DNA of 64,000 bases from Pseudomonas taeanensis MS-3 (GTDB lineage: Bacteria > Pseudomonadota > Gammaproteobacteria > Pseudomonadales > Pseudomonadaceae). The notes below the pieces were generated by a model. It searched no databases, was not told the DNA's origin, and saw only the letters and a list, made by a program, of their open reading frames with translations. How positions within the stretch are numbered: position 1 is the stretch's first letter; every line of letters starts with the position of its first letter. The position numbers and the translations under genes are program-made. Positions 50,945 to 60,449 of this stretch are shown in pieces. The stretch covers positions 84,796 to 148,795 of the forward strand of contig NZ_AWSQ01000010.1 of the NCBI RefSeq assembly GCF_000498575.2, read 5' to 3'.

Positions 50945-51129
50945 CGCAGTTTCCTATTGTTTTTATTTGTCTTCAGGAGCTTGCGGCCTGGTTCCAGGCT
51001 GACGCCCGTGCCGCGCAATAAACCGTTCAACCTGCTGTGACAGCCCAGTTTTCCAGGCCGACGAAGCCATCCTGCGACGCACTCGACAGGCCAACAATCG
51101 ATAAATAATCATCGAAGCCATGCGTGAAG

Positions 51130-51154
51130 CGCATGCCTCGCAAGCAGGCATGCG
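51130..51154. terminator. Inverted repeat between potD-like and aldehyde dehydrogenase genes
   Basis: CGCATGCCT and AGGCATGCG form a perfect 9-bp dyad with a 7-base centre. It follows the end of the dehydrogenase gene (minus strand) by 18 bases but has no T-run, so it may be a weak terminator or a regulator site for the transporter promoter. Confidence 0.4.
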
Positions 51155-51172
51155 TGTGCCACAAACGCCCGA

Positions 51173-52636
51173 TTAAAGGGCGCGAATCACGTGTTTGATT
51201 TCCTGGAATGCCTGCAGCCCCCAGGGGCCTAATTCACGGCCGATGCTGCTCTGCTTGTAACCACCCCAGGCGGTCTGCGGGAAGATCACCTGCGGCGCAT
51301 TGATCCACACCAGGCCCGCCTGCAGGGCATTGGCGACCCGTTCGGCACGACTGGCGTCGCCACTGACCACGCTGGCCACCAGGCCGAACTCGCTGTCATT
51401 GGCCAGCTCGATGGCTTCCTGCTCGCTGACGAAGCTGCGCACACAGAGCACCGGACCGAAAATCTCCTCACGCCACAGGGCACTGTCCAACGGCACCTCG
51501 GTAAACACCGTGGGGCGCAGGAAGTAGCCACGCGACAGGCCCGCCGGCCGTTCACCGCCGGTCAGCAAGCGCGCACCGGCATCCAGGCCGTCGGCGATAT
51601 GCCTGCAGACCCGCTGGTACTGGGCCTGATTGACCAGGGCTCCCATCTCCACGCCAGGCTCCAGCGGGTCACCGACGCGGATCGCTTCGGCCCGCACCTG
51701 CAAGCGTGCGAGAAACTCTTCGAGCAGCTCAGCGGCGACCAGCACCCGGCTGGTCGCCGAACACATCTGTCCGGCATTGAAGAAGCCACCGCCACAGGCC
51801 AGTTCGACGGACAGATCCAGATCGGCATCGGCGAACACCAGCAGCGAGGACTTGCCGCCCAGCTCCAGGCTCACGCCCTTGATGGTCTCGGCCGCGCGCT
51901 GCATGACCTGTACGCCCACCGCATTGCTGCCGGTGAAGGACAGCTTGGCCACCCCTGGATGCGCCGCCAGTGGCGCCCCGACCGCCAGGCCGGTGCCGCA
52001 GACCAGGTTGAACACCCCGGCCGGCAGACCGCTCTCTGCAATGATGTCGGCCAGCTCCAGCTCCGGCAGCGGGGTGACCTCCGAGGGTTTCAGTACCACG
52101 GTGCACCCCGCCGCCAGGGCCGGGGCCAGTTTCCAGGCGGTGGTTACCATGGGGAAATTCCACGGCACGATCAGCCCCACTACACCACAGGGCTCACGAC
52201 GCAGTCGGGCGGAGAACTCCGCGCTTGGCAGCGCCACCGCGATGTCCTGCTGAACATCCAGCGACTCGGCCAGTTCGGCGTAATAGGTGAAGGTGGCGAT
52301 TACGTCGTCGACATCGATCGCCGCTTCCGCCAGCGGCTTGCCGTTGTTGCGGGCCTGCAGCTGGATCAGGCGTGCGCGGCGCGCGGCGACCCCGGCGGCG
52401 ATCCGGCGCAGACAGGCGCCCCGTTCGCCCCCGCTGCTGAGCCCCCAAGCCGGAAACGCCGCACTTGCCGCGCGCACCGCCTGCTCGACCGCCACGGCGT
52501 CGCCGCCGGCCACATCCAGCAACTGCTCCTCGGTCGCGGGGTTGATCACCCGCAAGCTGTCGCCACCGCTCAGCCATTGCCCATCGATATACAGGCCGGC
52601 CAGCGCGCCGTTGTGCGGCGGACGGCTGTTCAACAT
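51173..52636 (-). CDS. Aldehyde dehydrogenase (aminoaldehyde/guanidinobutyraldehyde type)
   Basis: The 487-residue protein has the full ALDH set: VGLIVPWNFPMVTTAWKLAPALAAGCTVVLKPSEVTPL, LSFTGSNAVGVQVMQ, the catalytic Glu in VSLELGGKSSLLV and the catalytic Cys in FFNAGQMCSATSRV. It resembles betaine-aldehyde and gamma-aminobutyraldehyde dehydrogenases. Its gene overlaps the ThDP decarboxylase gene by seven bases, so the two steps (decarboxylate a 2-oxo acid, oxidise the aldehyde) are probably coupled, for example 2-oxoarginine to 4-guanidinobutanoate. Confidence 0.92.
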   Translation of the reverse strand: MLNSRPPHNGALAGLYIDGQWLSGGDSLRVINPATEEQLLDVAGGDAVAVEQAVRAASAAFPAWGLSSGGERGACLRRIAAGVAARRARLIQLQARNNGKPLAEAAIDVDDVIATFTYYAELAESLDVQQDIAVALPSAEFSARLRREPCGVVGLIVPWNFPMVTTAWKLAPALAAGCTVVLKPSEVTPLPELELADIIAESGLPAGVFNLVCGTGLAVGAPLAAHPGVAKLSFTGSNAVGVQVMQRAAETIKGVSLELGGKSSLLVFADADLDLSVELACGGGFFNAGQMCSATSRVLVAAELLEEFLARLQVRAEAIRVGDPLEPGVEMGALVNQAQYQRVCRHIADGLDAGARLLTGGERPAGLSRGYFLRPTVFTEVPLDSALWREEIFGPVLCVRSFVSEQEAIELANDSEFGLVASVVSGDASRAERVANALQAGLVWINAPQVIFPQTAWGGYKQSSIGRELGPWGLQAFQEIKHVIRAL

Positions 52637-54270
52637 GCGGCCACCCCACTCATCCAGACCTGCTGATCGATCTCGATCAAAGTCGGCACCTGAGCCTCCC
52701 GTGCCTGGCGCAAGGCCGCGCGCAACGCCTTGGCGTCATTCGCCCGGCCCGCCGCACAGCCCAGGGCCGTGGCCGCGGCGACAAAATCCGGGGTAAAGAT
52801 GTCCACACCCACAGGCTCGATGTCGCGGTTGACCATGTACTTCTTGATCTCCTCATAACCCTGGTTATTCCACAGCAGGACGATGATCGGCGCGCGCGCC
52901 TCCACCGCACTGGCCAGTTCGGCCAGGGTGAACTGCAATCCGCCGTCGCCGATCAGGCACACCACCGGACGCCGCGCGGCACCCTCGCGGCTGTCGCCGA
53001 GCAAGGCCCCGATGGCCGCCGGCAGTGCATAGCCGAGGGTGCCGTAGCCGGTCGAGGAATTGAACCAACGGCGTGGCTGCTCCAGATTCAGGGTCAGGTT
53101 GCCGCTGTACACCGGCTGGGTCGAGTCGCCGACCAATACCACGTCAGGCAACTCCTCCAGCACAGTCTGCAGAAAGCTGGTCTGCCCGCGCATTGGCAGG
53201 TCCCAGGAGGCCTCGAGGTCCGCACGCAGCCGCGCGGCGCGGGCGCTACCCCAGTCGGCGCGACGCGGGGCCAATGCCTGTTCGGCCAGCGCCGCATGCA
53301 AGGCCTCCAGCGCCAGCGCGGAATCGGCGACCAGCGCCATGGCCGGCGGGTAGTTACGCACCGCCTGATCCGGGTCGATGTCGATGCGCAGCAATGCACC
53401 AGGAATCTCGAAGCCACCGGCAAAGGTCACGTCATAATCGGTTTCACCCAGCTCGGTGCCGACCGCCAGCACCACATCGGCCTCGGCCACCAGCGCGCGG
53501 GTCGCCACGGTCGACTGGGCCGAACCGATCAACAGCGGATGGGCCGAAGGCAACAGGCCCTTGGCATTGATGGTCAGCGCCACGGGAGCCTGTAGCTGCT
53601 CGGCCAGACGGGCCAGCGCCGGCGCCGCGTCGATGGCGCCGCCGCCGGCGAGGATCAGCGGCCGCTTGGCCGCAGCCAGCCGGCTGGCCATTTGTGCGAC
53701 GGCAGCCGGGCTGGCGCCGGGCCGGGCCAGCTCGATCGGCTGACTGCTCAGTAGCTCGTCGGCCTCCTCGACCAGCACATCCAGCGGAATCTCGATATGC
53801 ACCGGACGCGGGCGCGCCGCCTGGAACACCGCAAAGGCACGCGCCAGCACCGCCGGCAGCTCGTCGGCCGAGAGCAGAGTATGGGAGAAGGCCGAGAAGC
53901 CGGCGACCAGATTGCTCTGCGACGGCAGTTCGTGCAGCTTGCCGCGTCCACCGCCGAGCTGGCTACGCGCCTGCACGCTGGAGATCACCAGCATCGGGAT
54001 CGAGTCGGCGTAGGCCTGGGCCATGGCCGTGGCGATATTGGTCATGCCGGGGCCGGTGATGATGAAGCACACTCCCGGCTTGCCGCTGGTACGTGCATAG
54101 CCATCAGCCATGAACCCAGCGCCTTGCTCGTGGCGCGGCGTGACGTGCTCGATAGGTGAGCGGGCCAGGCCACGATAGAGTTCGACGGTATGCACGCCGG
54201 GAATACCGAATACCCGCTCAACACCGTAGCGCTCGAGTAGTTGCACCAATACTTCGCCACATGTCGCCAT
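52630..54270 (-). CDS. aruI: ThDP-dependent 2-oxo acid decarboxylase, AruI-like
   Basis: The 546-residue protein has the three acetolactate-synthase-fold domains. The catalytic Glu lies in TPRHEQGAGFMADGYAR (about residue 48). The ThDP motif is GDGGLQFTLAELASAVEARAPIIVLLWNN. The protein resembles 5-guanidino-2-oxopentanoate decarboxylase (AruI) of the arginine transaminase pathway. The partner aminotransferase AruH is not nearby, so the 2-oxo acid must come from another aminotransferase or from outside. A general benzoylformate- or oxo-acid-decarboxylase role remains possible. The start ATG follows an AGGA site. Confidence 0.78.
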   Translation of the reverse strand: MATCGEVLVQLLERYGVERVFGIPGVHTVELYRGLARSPIEHVTPRHEQGAGFMADGYARTSGKPGVCFIITGPGMTNIATAMAQAYADSIPMLVISSVQARSQLGGGRGKLHELPSQSNLVAGFSAFSHTLLSADELPAVLARAFAVFQAARPRPVHIEIPLDVLVEEADELLSSQPIELARPGASPAAVAQMASRLAAAKRPLILAGGGAIDAAPALARLAEQLQAPVALTINAKGLLPSAHPLLIGSAQSTVATRALVAEADVVLAVGTELGETDYDVTFAGGFEIPGALLRIDIDPDQAVRNYPPAMALVADSALALEALHAALAEQALAPRRADWGSARAARLRADLEASWDLPMRGQTSFLQTVLEELPDVVLVGDSTQPVYSGNLTLNLEQPRRWFNSSTGYGTLGYALPAAIGALLGDSREGAARRPVVCLIGDGGLQFTLAELASAVEARAPIIVLLWNNQGYEEIKKYMVNRDIEPVGVDIFTPDFVAAATALGCAAGRANDAKALRAALRQAREAQVPTLIEIDQQVWMSGVAAC

Positions 54271-54426
54271 CTTCGTTGTCCTGTTCTATCACCTTGGGTT
54301 CTGCGCTAGTCGCCCGCCGGCCGGCCCCAAAAAACCTGAGGGCATCGAGCCGGCCACGGAAGCGAGAGAGTGCGCAGACGAGAGCTAATTTGACCGCTGC
54401 AAAGCCGACCTGACAACGCAAAATTT

Positions 54427-54443
54427 GTCATACTAGGCATGAC
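54427..54443. promoter_or_regulatory. Candidate LysR-type operator
   Basis: GTCAT-N7-ATGAC lies in the divergent gap between aruI and lysR, 23 bases before the lysR start codon; it contains the T-N11-A pattern used by LysR regulators. Confidence 0.45.
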
Positions 54444-54465
54444 CTCACCGCATAGCTGAGCACCG

Positions 54466-55365
54466 ATGAAACGCCTCCCACCCTTACCCGCGCTGCATAC
54501 CTTCGTGATCACCGCACAATGCTGCAACTTCACCCGCGCGGCCGAACTGCTGCACATCACCCAAGGCGCAGTGAGCCGGCAGATCGCCGGACTGGAGAGC
54601 CACCTGGGCTACCCACTGTTTCAGCGCCAGGCCCGCGGGCTGAGCCTGACCGCCCAGGGCCGCGAACTGTTTCCGCAGATCCAGCAGGCCTTCGGCCTGA
54701 TCGACGAGGCGGTCGAGCGGGTCGGGGCACGACGCGAGGCGCTGCGACTGAAGGCCCCCACCTGTGTGATGCGCTGGTTGCTGCCACGCCTGATGCACTG
54801 GCAAGTCGAACGGCCGGACGTGCCGGTAGAGCTGACCACCACGGTGCAGCACTCGGTCGATTTTCGCAGCGAGGAGTTCGATGCTGCCGTGGTCTTCGGC
54901 GCCCAACCTGGCCAGACAGTGGTGGCACACCACCTGTTCGATGAGTTGCTGACCCCGGTCTGCTCCCAGCAATTGCTGACAGGCCCGCTGCCACTCCAAC
55001 ACCCCGCCGACCTGGAGCGTCATACCCTGCTACACCCCACCCGTGACCAGCGCGACTGGGAAGCCTGGCTGAAGGCCGCCGATACCAAGGTCGCCAGCAT
55101 CGGCAAGGGCCAGCACTTCGACACCCTGGACCTGGCCATGTCAGTCGCCTCGCAGGGCCTGGGCGTGGCCATCGGTGACTGGTCGCTGATTGGCGAGGAC
55201 CTGATTGCCGGACGCCTGGCCACGCCCTTCGAGCTGAAAGTACGCACCGGCGACGCCTATTTCCTGGTCTACCCCGAACGCCCACAGCCCTCGACACAAC
55301 TCACCGAACTGGTCGACTGGCTGCGCCAGCAGGCTGCGGCGCGCGCCGCCCAGGCACCAGCCTGA
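54466..55365 (+). CDS. LysR-type transcriptional regulator (GcvA-like)
   Basis: The 299-residue protein has the N-terminal helix-turn-helix FTRAAELLHITQGAVSRQIAGLESHLGYPLFQRQARGLSLTAQG (about 20-62) and a type 2 periplasmic-binding-like effector domain (about 90-290). It is divergent from aruI and most likely controls that operon. Its inducer is probably the transported compound or its oxo acid, which is inference. Confidence 0.92.
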   Translation: MKRLPPLPALHTFVITAQCCNFTRAAELLHITQGAVSRQIAGLESHLGYPLFQRQARGLSLTAQGRELFPQIQQAFGLIDEAVERVGARREALRLKAPTCVMRWLLPRLMHWQVERPDVPVELTTTVQHSVDFRSEEFDAAVVFGAQPGQTVVAHHLFDELLTPVCSQQLLTGPLPLQHPADLERHTLLHPTRDQRDWEAWLKAADTKVASIGKGQHFDTLDLAMSVASQGLGVAIGDWSLIGEDLIAGRLATPFELKVRTGDAYFLVYPERPQPSTQLTELVDWLRQQAAARAAQAPA

Positions 55366-55434
55366 ATAGCTGCCCCTAACGCAGGCGGCATGACATGCGG
55401 GATGCGCCCTCCAGATCAACTCCCACGCAAAGAA

Positions 55435-55467
55435 AAACCCCTGTGACCGAATGAGCCACAGGGGTTT
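55435..55467. terminator. Terminator between lysR and ssb (convergent)
   Basis: AAACCCCTGTG and CACAGGGGTTT form a perfect 11-bp stem. On the minus strand it is followed by TTCTTT, so it mainly ends ssb transcription; lysR also runs into it. Confidence 0.85.
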
Positions 55468-55504
55468 CGCGCTGAAACCTTACACCTTCCGTCTAAGGTA
55501 CTTT

Positions 55505-56008
55505 CTAGAACGGAATGTCGTCATCGAAGCTGTCGAAATCCGGGGCAGGCTGGGCCGCCTGTTGCGGGGCCGGACGCGCTTCACGCGGGGCCTGCTGCTG
55601 CGGCGCTTGCTGCGGTCGCTGCTGGGCTGGACGCTGCTGGCGCGAGTCACCGCCGGCATTGTCTGGACGACCGCCAAGCAGCTGCATGGTGCCCTGCATG
55701 TCGACAACGATTTCCGTGGTGTAGCGCTTGATGCCGTCCTTTTCCCACTCGCGTGTCTGCAGCTTGCCTTCGATGTACACCTGCGAACCCTTGCGCAGGT
55801 ATTCGCCGGCGATCTCGGCGACCTTGCCGAACAGCGACACACGGTGCCACTCGGTTTTCTCGACTTTCTGCCCGGTCTGCTTGTCGGTCCACTGCTCGCT
55901 GGTGGCCAGGCTCAGATTGGTGACTGCGTTGCCGCTAGGCAGGTAGCGGGTTTCCGGGTCCTGACCGCAGGTACCGACCAGAATGACTTTGTTAACCCCA
56001 CGGGCCAT
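55505..56008 (-). CDS. ssb: Single-stranded DNA-binding protein
   Basis: The 167-residue protein has the OB-fold core MARGVNKVILVGTCGQDPETRYLPSGNAVTNLSLATSEQW, a Gln/Pro/Arg-rich linker (about 112-155) and the acidic protein-interaction tip DSFDDDIPF. It forms tetramers that coat single-stranded DNA. It is 17 bases downstream of the MFS gene and divergent, as a pair, from uvrA. Confidence 0.98.
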   Translation of the reverse strand: MARGVNKVILVGTCGQDPETRYLPSGNAVTNLSLATSEQWTDKQTGQKVEKTEWHRVSLFGKVAEIAGEYLRKGSQVYIEGKLQTREWEKDGIKRYTTEIVVDMQGTMQLLGGRPDNAGGDSRQQRPAQQRPQQAPQQQAPREARPAPQQAAQPAPDFDSFDDDIPF

Positions 56009-56025
56009 AACGTTCTCCTAGGCTG

Positions 56026-57414
56026 TCAGCACGTCACCGGCGCCGGCTCGATCAGGCGCTCAAGGGACATGCGATCCAATTGTTGGGTATCCACTTTGAT
56101 ATAGATGGCGGCCTCGTCGACCACCACCACGGCATCCGCCACTCCGGGCACTGCCTGTAAACGCTCGGCCAGCCCTGCTTCTTGCAATGCCGCGACTGAT
56201 AGCGGCAGGCGCAGGCTGGTGACATAAGGCGGTTCGCGCATAGTAACAGCAAAGCCCAGCCAAAGCAGGGCCAGGGCGGCGCATCCGAGGAACACCCCCG
56301 ACAAGCTGTAGTGCTGGTACAGCCAGCCTCCCAGAATGCCGCCCAGCGCCGCGCCGAGGAACTGGCTGGTGGAGTACACGCCCATCGCCGTGCCTTTGCC
56401 ACCCGCCGGCGCGACCTTGCTGATCAACGAGGGCAGCGAGGCTTCCAGCAGGTTGAAGGCAGTGAAGAACACCACGGTACCCAGCACCAATGCATGAAGA
56501 GTGGCGCCAAAGGCCCAGAAATACAGTTCACAGGCCAGCAGCACCGCCACCGCACCGAGCAATACGTGCTTCATCCGGCGCTTCTTCTCGCCATAGATGA
56601 TGAACGGCAGCATGCCGAAGAAGCCCACCAGCAAGGCGGTCAGGTAGACCCACCAATGCTCCTCCTTGGGCAGACCGCCCTGCTCCACCAAGGCCAGCGG
56701 CAAGGCAATAAAGCTGGCCATGAGGATGGCATGCAGGACAAATATCCCCAGGTCCAGACGCAGCAAATCGGCATGCGTCAGGGTCGGCAGCAGCGCCTGC
56801 CTGGCCACGCCTGACTCACGATGGCGCAACACCCTCGACGCGCGCGGCACCATCAACAGCACGATAAAAATACCCAACAGGGCCATGCCCGCCGTAACCC
56901 AGAACAGTCCGGACAGGCCATAGGCGCGGGTCAACAGTGGCCCCACGACCATGGCCACGGCGAAGGACAAACCGATGCTCATGCCTATCATCGCCATGGC
57001 CTTGGTCCGATGCTGCTCACGGGTGAGATCGGAGAGCAGGGCCATCACCGCGGCGGAGATAGCCCCGGCCCCCTGTAGCACACGCCCGGCGATGACTCCC
57101 CAGATCGAGTCCGCATTGGCCGCCAGCGCGGCACCAGCGGCAAAAATCAACAACCCGACATAGATCACCGGCAAACGGCCGATGCGATCAGAAAGTATGC
57201 CGAAAGGGATCTGCAACACGGCCTGGGTCAGGCCGTAGGCGCCGATCGCCAGGCCAATCAGCACGGGAGTGGCGCCCGCCAGATCCATGCCATAGGTCGC
57301 CAACACTGGCAGCACCATAAACATGCCGAGCATGCGGAAGGCGAATACCAGCGCCAGCCCACCGGCTGCACGGGTTTCGCTGCCACTCATACGCTCGCTG
57401 TGCGGATCGTGCAT
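56026..57414 (-). CDS. MFS transporter with C-terminal ferredoxin-like domain (YajR-like)
   Basis: The 462-residue protein has twelve membrane spans with FAFRMLGMFMVLPVLATYGMDLAGATPVLIGLAIGAYGLTQAVLQIPFGILSDRIGRLPVI (MFS motif A). A soluble C-terminal domain of about 70 residues (LQEAGLAERLQAVPGVADAVVVVDEAAIYIKVDTQQLDRMSLERL) resembles the YAM domain of E. coli YajR. The ATG at 57414 starts MHDPHSERMSG; the longer frame to 57678 is antisense to uvrA. The substrate is unknown. The order MFS-ssb opposite uvrA matches what I recall of P. aeruginosa. Confidence 0.9.
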   Translation of the reverse strand: MHDPHSERMSGSETRAAGGLALVFAFRMLGMFMVLPVLATYGMDLAGATPVLIGLAIGAYGLTQAVLQIPFGILSDRIGRLPVIYVGLLIFAAGAALAANADSIWGVIAGRVLQGAGAISAAVMALLSDLTREQHRTKAMAMIGMSIGLSFAVAMVVGPLLTRAYGLSGLFWVTAGMALLGIFIVLLMVPRASRVLRHRESGVARQALLPTLTHADLLRLDLGIFVLHAILMASFIALPLALVEQGGLPKEEHWWVYLTALLVGFFGMLPFIIYGEKKRRMKHVLLGAVAVLLACELYFWAFGATLHALVLGTVVFFTAFNLLEASLPSLISKVAPAGGKGTAMGVYSTSQFLGAALGGILGGWLYQHYSLSGVFLGCAALALLWLGFAVTMREPPYVTSLRLPLSVAALQEAGLAERLQAVPGVADAVVVVDEAAIYIKVDTQQLDRMSLERLIEPAPVTC

Positions 57415-57482
57415 GGATAATGCCCTGTGGAAATAGGCGGCGATTCTAACAGCCTCGCCCGGCGCGGCACAGCCGTGACGCT

Positions 57483-57512
57483 TTGCCGCGCAACACCCCA
57501 GGGCCGTATACT
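57483..57512 (+). promoter_or_regulatory. Candidate uvrA promoter
   Basis: TTGCCG at 57483-57488, an 18-base spacer and TATACT at 57507-57512 lie 36 bases before the GTG start. No LexA-type CTG-N10-CAG box was found nearby. Confidence 0.45.
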
Positions 57513-57547
57513 CGCGGGTTTCCGCCCGCCATGCGAGGCCGCTGTTT

Positions 57548-60391
57548 GTGGACAAGATTCTGATTCGTGGGGCTCGAACCCATAACCTGAAAAACATCGA
57601 CCTGACTCTGCCGCGCGACAAGTTAATCGTGATCACCGGCCTATCTGGGTCCGGCAAGTCATCGCTGGCCTTCGACACCCTGTATGCCGAGGGCCAGCGC
57701 CGTTACGTCGAATCGCTATCGGCCTACGCCCGGCAGTTTCTGTCGATGATGGAAAAGCCCGACGTCGATACCATCGAGGGCCTGTCGCCGGCCATCTCCA
57801 TCGAACAGAAATCCACCTCGCATAACCCGCGCTCCACTGTCGGCACCATCACCGAGATCTACGACTACCTGCGCCTACTCTATGCCCGCGTCGGTATTCC
57901 GCGCTGCCCGGATCACGATGTGCCATTGGAAGCACAAACCGTCAGCCAGATGGTCGACCTGGTCATGGCCTTACCCGAAGGCCGCAAGCTGATGCTGCTG
58001 GCACCGGTGATCCGCGAGCGCAAGGGCGAACACCTGTCGGTATTCGAGGAGCTACGCGCCCAAGGCTTCGTCCGCGCCCGGGTCAATGGCAAACTCTACG
58101 AACTGGATGAACTGCCCAAGCTGGACAAGCAGAAAAAGCACTCGATCGATGTAGTGGTCGACCGCTTCAAGGTCCGCGAGGACCTGCAACAACGCCTGGC
58201 GGAGTCCTTCGAGACCGCACTCAATCTGGCCGACGGCATCGCTTTGGTCGCGCCACTGGATGACGAACCGGGTGTCGCGGGCGAGGAAATCATCTTCTCC
58301 GCGCGCTTCGCCTGCCCGCATTGTGGTCACGCGATCAGCGAGTTGGAACCCAAGCTGTTCTCCTTCAACAACCCCGCTGGCGCCTGCCCCACTTGCGACG
58401 GCTTGGGCGTGAAGCAGTTCTTCGACACCAAACGCCTGGTCAACGGCGAGATGACCCTGGCCGAAGGGGCGATTCGCGGCTGGGATCGACGCAACGTCTA
58501 CTACTTCCAGATGCTCGGCTCATTGGCAGCGCATTACGGCTTCAACCTGGAGATCCCCTTCGACGACCTGGCCGCCGAGCACCAGAAGACCATCCTGTTC
58601 GGCAGCGGAAGCCATAGCGTGGACTTCCGTTACCTCAACGACCGCGGCGACATCGTCAAGCGTGCCCACCCCTTCGAGGGCATAGTGCCCAACCTGGAGC
58701 GGCGCTACCGCGAGACCGAGTCGACCAGTGTGCGCGAGGAACTCTCCAAGCTCCTCAGCACCCAGCACTGTCCGGATTGCCGCGGCACCCGCCTGCGCCG
58801 CGAGGCGCGGCATGTCTGGGTCGGCGAGCGCACGCTGCCAGCGGTTACCGGCCTGCCGATCGGCGACGCTGCCGAGTACTTCGGCGGCCTTGCATTGACC
58901 GGCCGCCGCGGCGAGATCGCCGAGAAGATTCTCAAGGAAATCCGCGAGCGCCTGCAGTTTCTGGTCAACGTCGGCCTGGATTACCTGACCCTGGACCGCA
59001 GCGCCGACACCCTGTCCGGCGGCGAAGCGCAACGCATTCGCCTGGCCAGCCAGATCGGCGCCGGTCTGGTCGGGGTCATGTACATCCTCGACGAACCGTC
59101 GATTGGCCTGCACCAGCGCGATAACGAGCGCCTGCTCGGCACCCTGCGTCACCTGCGCGATATCGGCAACACGGTGATCGTGGTGGAACACGACGAGGAC
59201 GCCATTCGCATGGCCGACTACGTGGTCGACATCGGCCCAGGCGCCGGCGTGCATGGCGGCCAGATTGTCGCCCAGGGCACGGCAGCCGAGGTGATGGCGC
59301 ATCCAGACTCACTGACCGGCAAATACCTCTCCGGCCGAGTCAAGATTGAAGTCCCAAGCCAGCGCACGCCGAGGGACAACAAGCTCTTGTTGAAAATCAA
59401 AGGCGCACGCGGCAACAACCTGCGCAACGTCAACCTGGAAGTCCCGATTGGCCTCCTGACCTGTGTCACAGGGGTCTCGGGCTCCGGCAAGTCGACCCTG
59501 ATCAACAACACCCTGTACCCCCTCAGCGCCACCGCACTGAATGGCGCCACCACCCTGGAAGCCTCGCCGCACGACAGTTGCGACGGCCTGCAGCACCTGG
59601 ACAAGGTGGTGGATATCGACCAGAGCCCTATCGGTCGCACCCCGCGCTCCAACCCGGCGACTTACACCGGCCTGTTCACTCCGATCCGCGAGCTGTTCGC
59701 CGGCGTACCGGAGTCGCGCTCACGCGGTTATGGACCGGGCCGCTTCAGCTTCAACGTCAAGGGCGGACGCTGCGAGGCCTGCCAGGGCGACGGCCTGATC
59801 AAGGTGGAGATGCATTTTCTGCCGGACATCTACGTGCCCTGCGACGTGTGCAAGAGCAAGCGCTACAACCGCGAAACCCTGGAAGTGAAGTACAAGGGCA
59901 AGAACATCACCGAGGTGCTAGACATGACCATTGAGGAAGCGCGCGGCTTCTTCGATGCCGTGCCGGCGCTAGCGCGCAAGCTGCAAACCCTGATGGATGT
60001 GGGCCTCTCCTACATCAAGCTGGGCCAGAGCGCGACCACCCTGTCCGGCGGCGAGGCGCAACGGGTCAAGCTGTCACGCGAGTTGTCCAAGCGCGATACC
60101 GGCAAGACCCTGTACATCCTGGACGAGCCGACCACTGGCCTGCACTTCGCCGATATCCAGCAGCTGCTCGACGTGCTGCACCGCCTGCGCGACCACGGCA
60201 ACACGGTGGTGGTGATCGAGCACAACCTGGACGTGATCAAGACCGCTGACTGGATGATCGACCTAGGCCCCGAGGGCGGCTCAAAAGGCGGGCAGATCAT
60301 CGCCTGCGGCACGCCGGAAGATGTCGCCGAAATGCCGCAGTCGTATACCGGGCACTTCCTCAAACCGCTACTGGAGCGCGATCGAGCCTGA
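57548..60391 (+). CDS. uvrA: Excinuclease ABC subunit A
   Basis: UvrA finds DNA damage for nucleotide excision repair. The 947-residue protein has Walker A in VITGLSGSGKSSLAFDT (about residue 31), a first zinc site CPHCGH...CPTC, signature LSGGEAQRIRLASQIGAGL, a second Walker A TGVSGSGKSTLINNT, a zinc finger C-E-A-C...C-D-V-C, and a second LSGGEAQRVKLSRELSKR with DEPTTGLHFADI. The start is a GTG at 57548; MDKILIRGARTHNLKNID is the usual N-terminus. Confidence 0.99.
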   Translation: MDKILIRGARTHNLKNIDLTLPRDKLIVITGLSGSGKSSLAFDTLYAEGQRRYVESLSAYARQFLSMMEKPDVDTIEGLSPAISIEQKSTSHNPRSTVGTITEIYDYLRLLYARVGIPRCPDHDVPLEAQTVSQMVDLVMALPEGRKLMLLAPVIRERKGEHLSVFEELRAQGFVRARVNGKLYELDELPKLDKQKKHSIDVVVDRFKVREDLQQRLAESFETALNLADGIALVAPLDDEPGVAGEEIIFSARFACPHCGHAISELEPKLFSFNNPAGACPTCDGLGVKQFFDTKRLVNGEMTLAEGAIRGWDRRNVYYFQMLGSLAAHYGFNLEIPFDDLAAEHQKTILFGSGSHSVDFRYLNDRGDIVKRAHPFEGIVPNLERRYRETESTSVREELSKLLSTQHCPDCRGTRLRREARHVWVGERTLPAVTGLPIGDAAEYFGGLALTGRRGEIAEKILKEIRERLQFLVNVGLDYLTLDRSADTLSGGEAQRIRLASQIGAGLVGVMYILDEPSIGLHQRDNERLLGTLRHLRDIGNTVIVVEHDEDAIRMADYVVDIGPGAGVHGGQIVAQGTAAEVMAHPDSLTGKYLSGRVKIEVPSQRTPRDNKLLLKIKGARGNNLRNVNLEVPIGLLTCVTGVSGSGKSTLINNTLYPLSATALNGATTLEASPHDSCDGLQHLDKVVDIDQSPIGRTPRSNPATYTGLFTPIRELFAGVPESRSRGYGPGRFSFNVKGGRCEACQGDGLIKVEMHFLPDIYVPCDVCKSKRYNRETLEVKYKGKNITEVLDMTIEEARGFFDAVPALARKLQTLMDVGLSYIKLGQSATTLSGGEAQRVKLSRELSKRDTGKTLYILDEPTTGLHFADIQQLLDVLHRLRDHGNTVVVIEHNLDVIKTADWMIDLGPEGGSKGGQIIACGTPEDVAEMPQSYTGHFLKPLLERDRA

Positions 60392-60400
60392 TCTCGACAG

Positions 60401-60444
60401 CCGACATAAAAAAGCCCCGACAAATCGGGGCTTTTTTATGTCGG
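60401..60444. terminator. Long perfect bidirectional terminator between uvrA and ferritin
   Basis: Arms at 60401-60420 and 60425-60444 are perfectly complementary over 20 bases around a CAAA loop. The core GCCCCGA/TCGGGGC is flanked by A- and T-runs on both sides, so it serves both convergent genes. Confidence 0.95.
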
Positions 60445-60449
60445 CTCAC

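Noticed and set aside
57420..57547. LexA (SOS) box before uvrA
   Set aside because: No CTG-N10-CAG sequence could be found in the divergent region.
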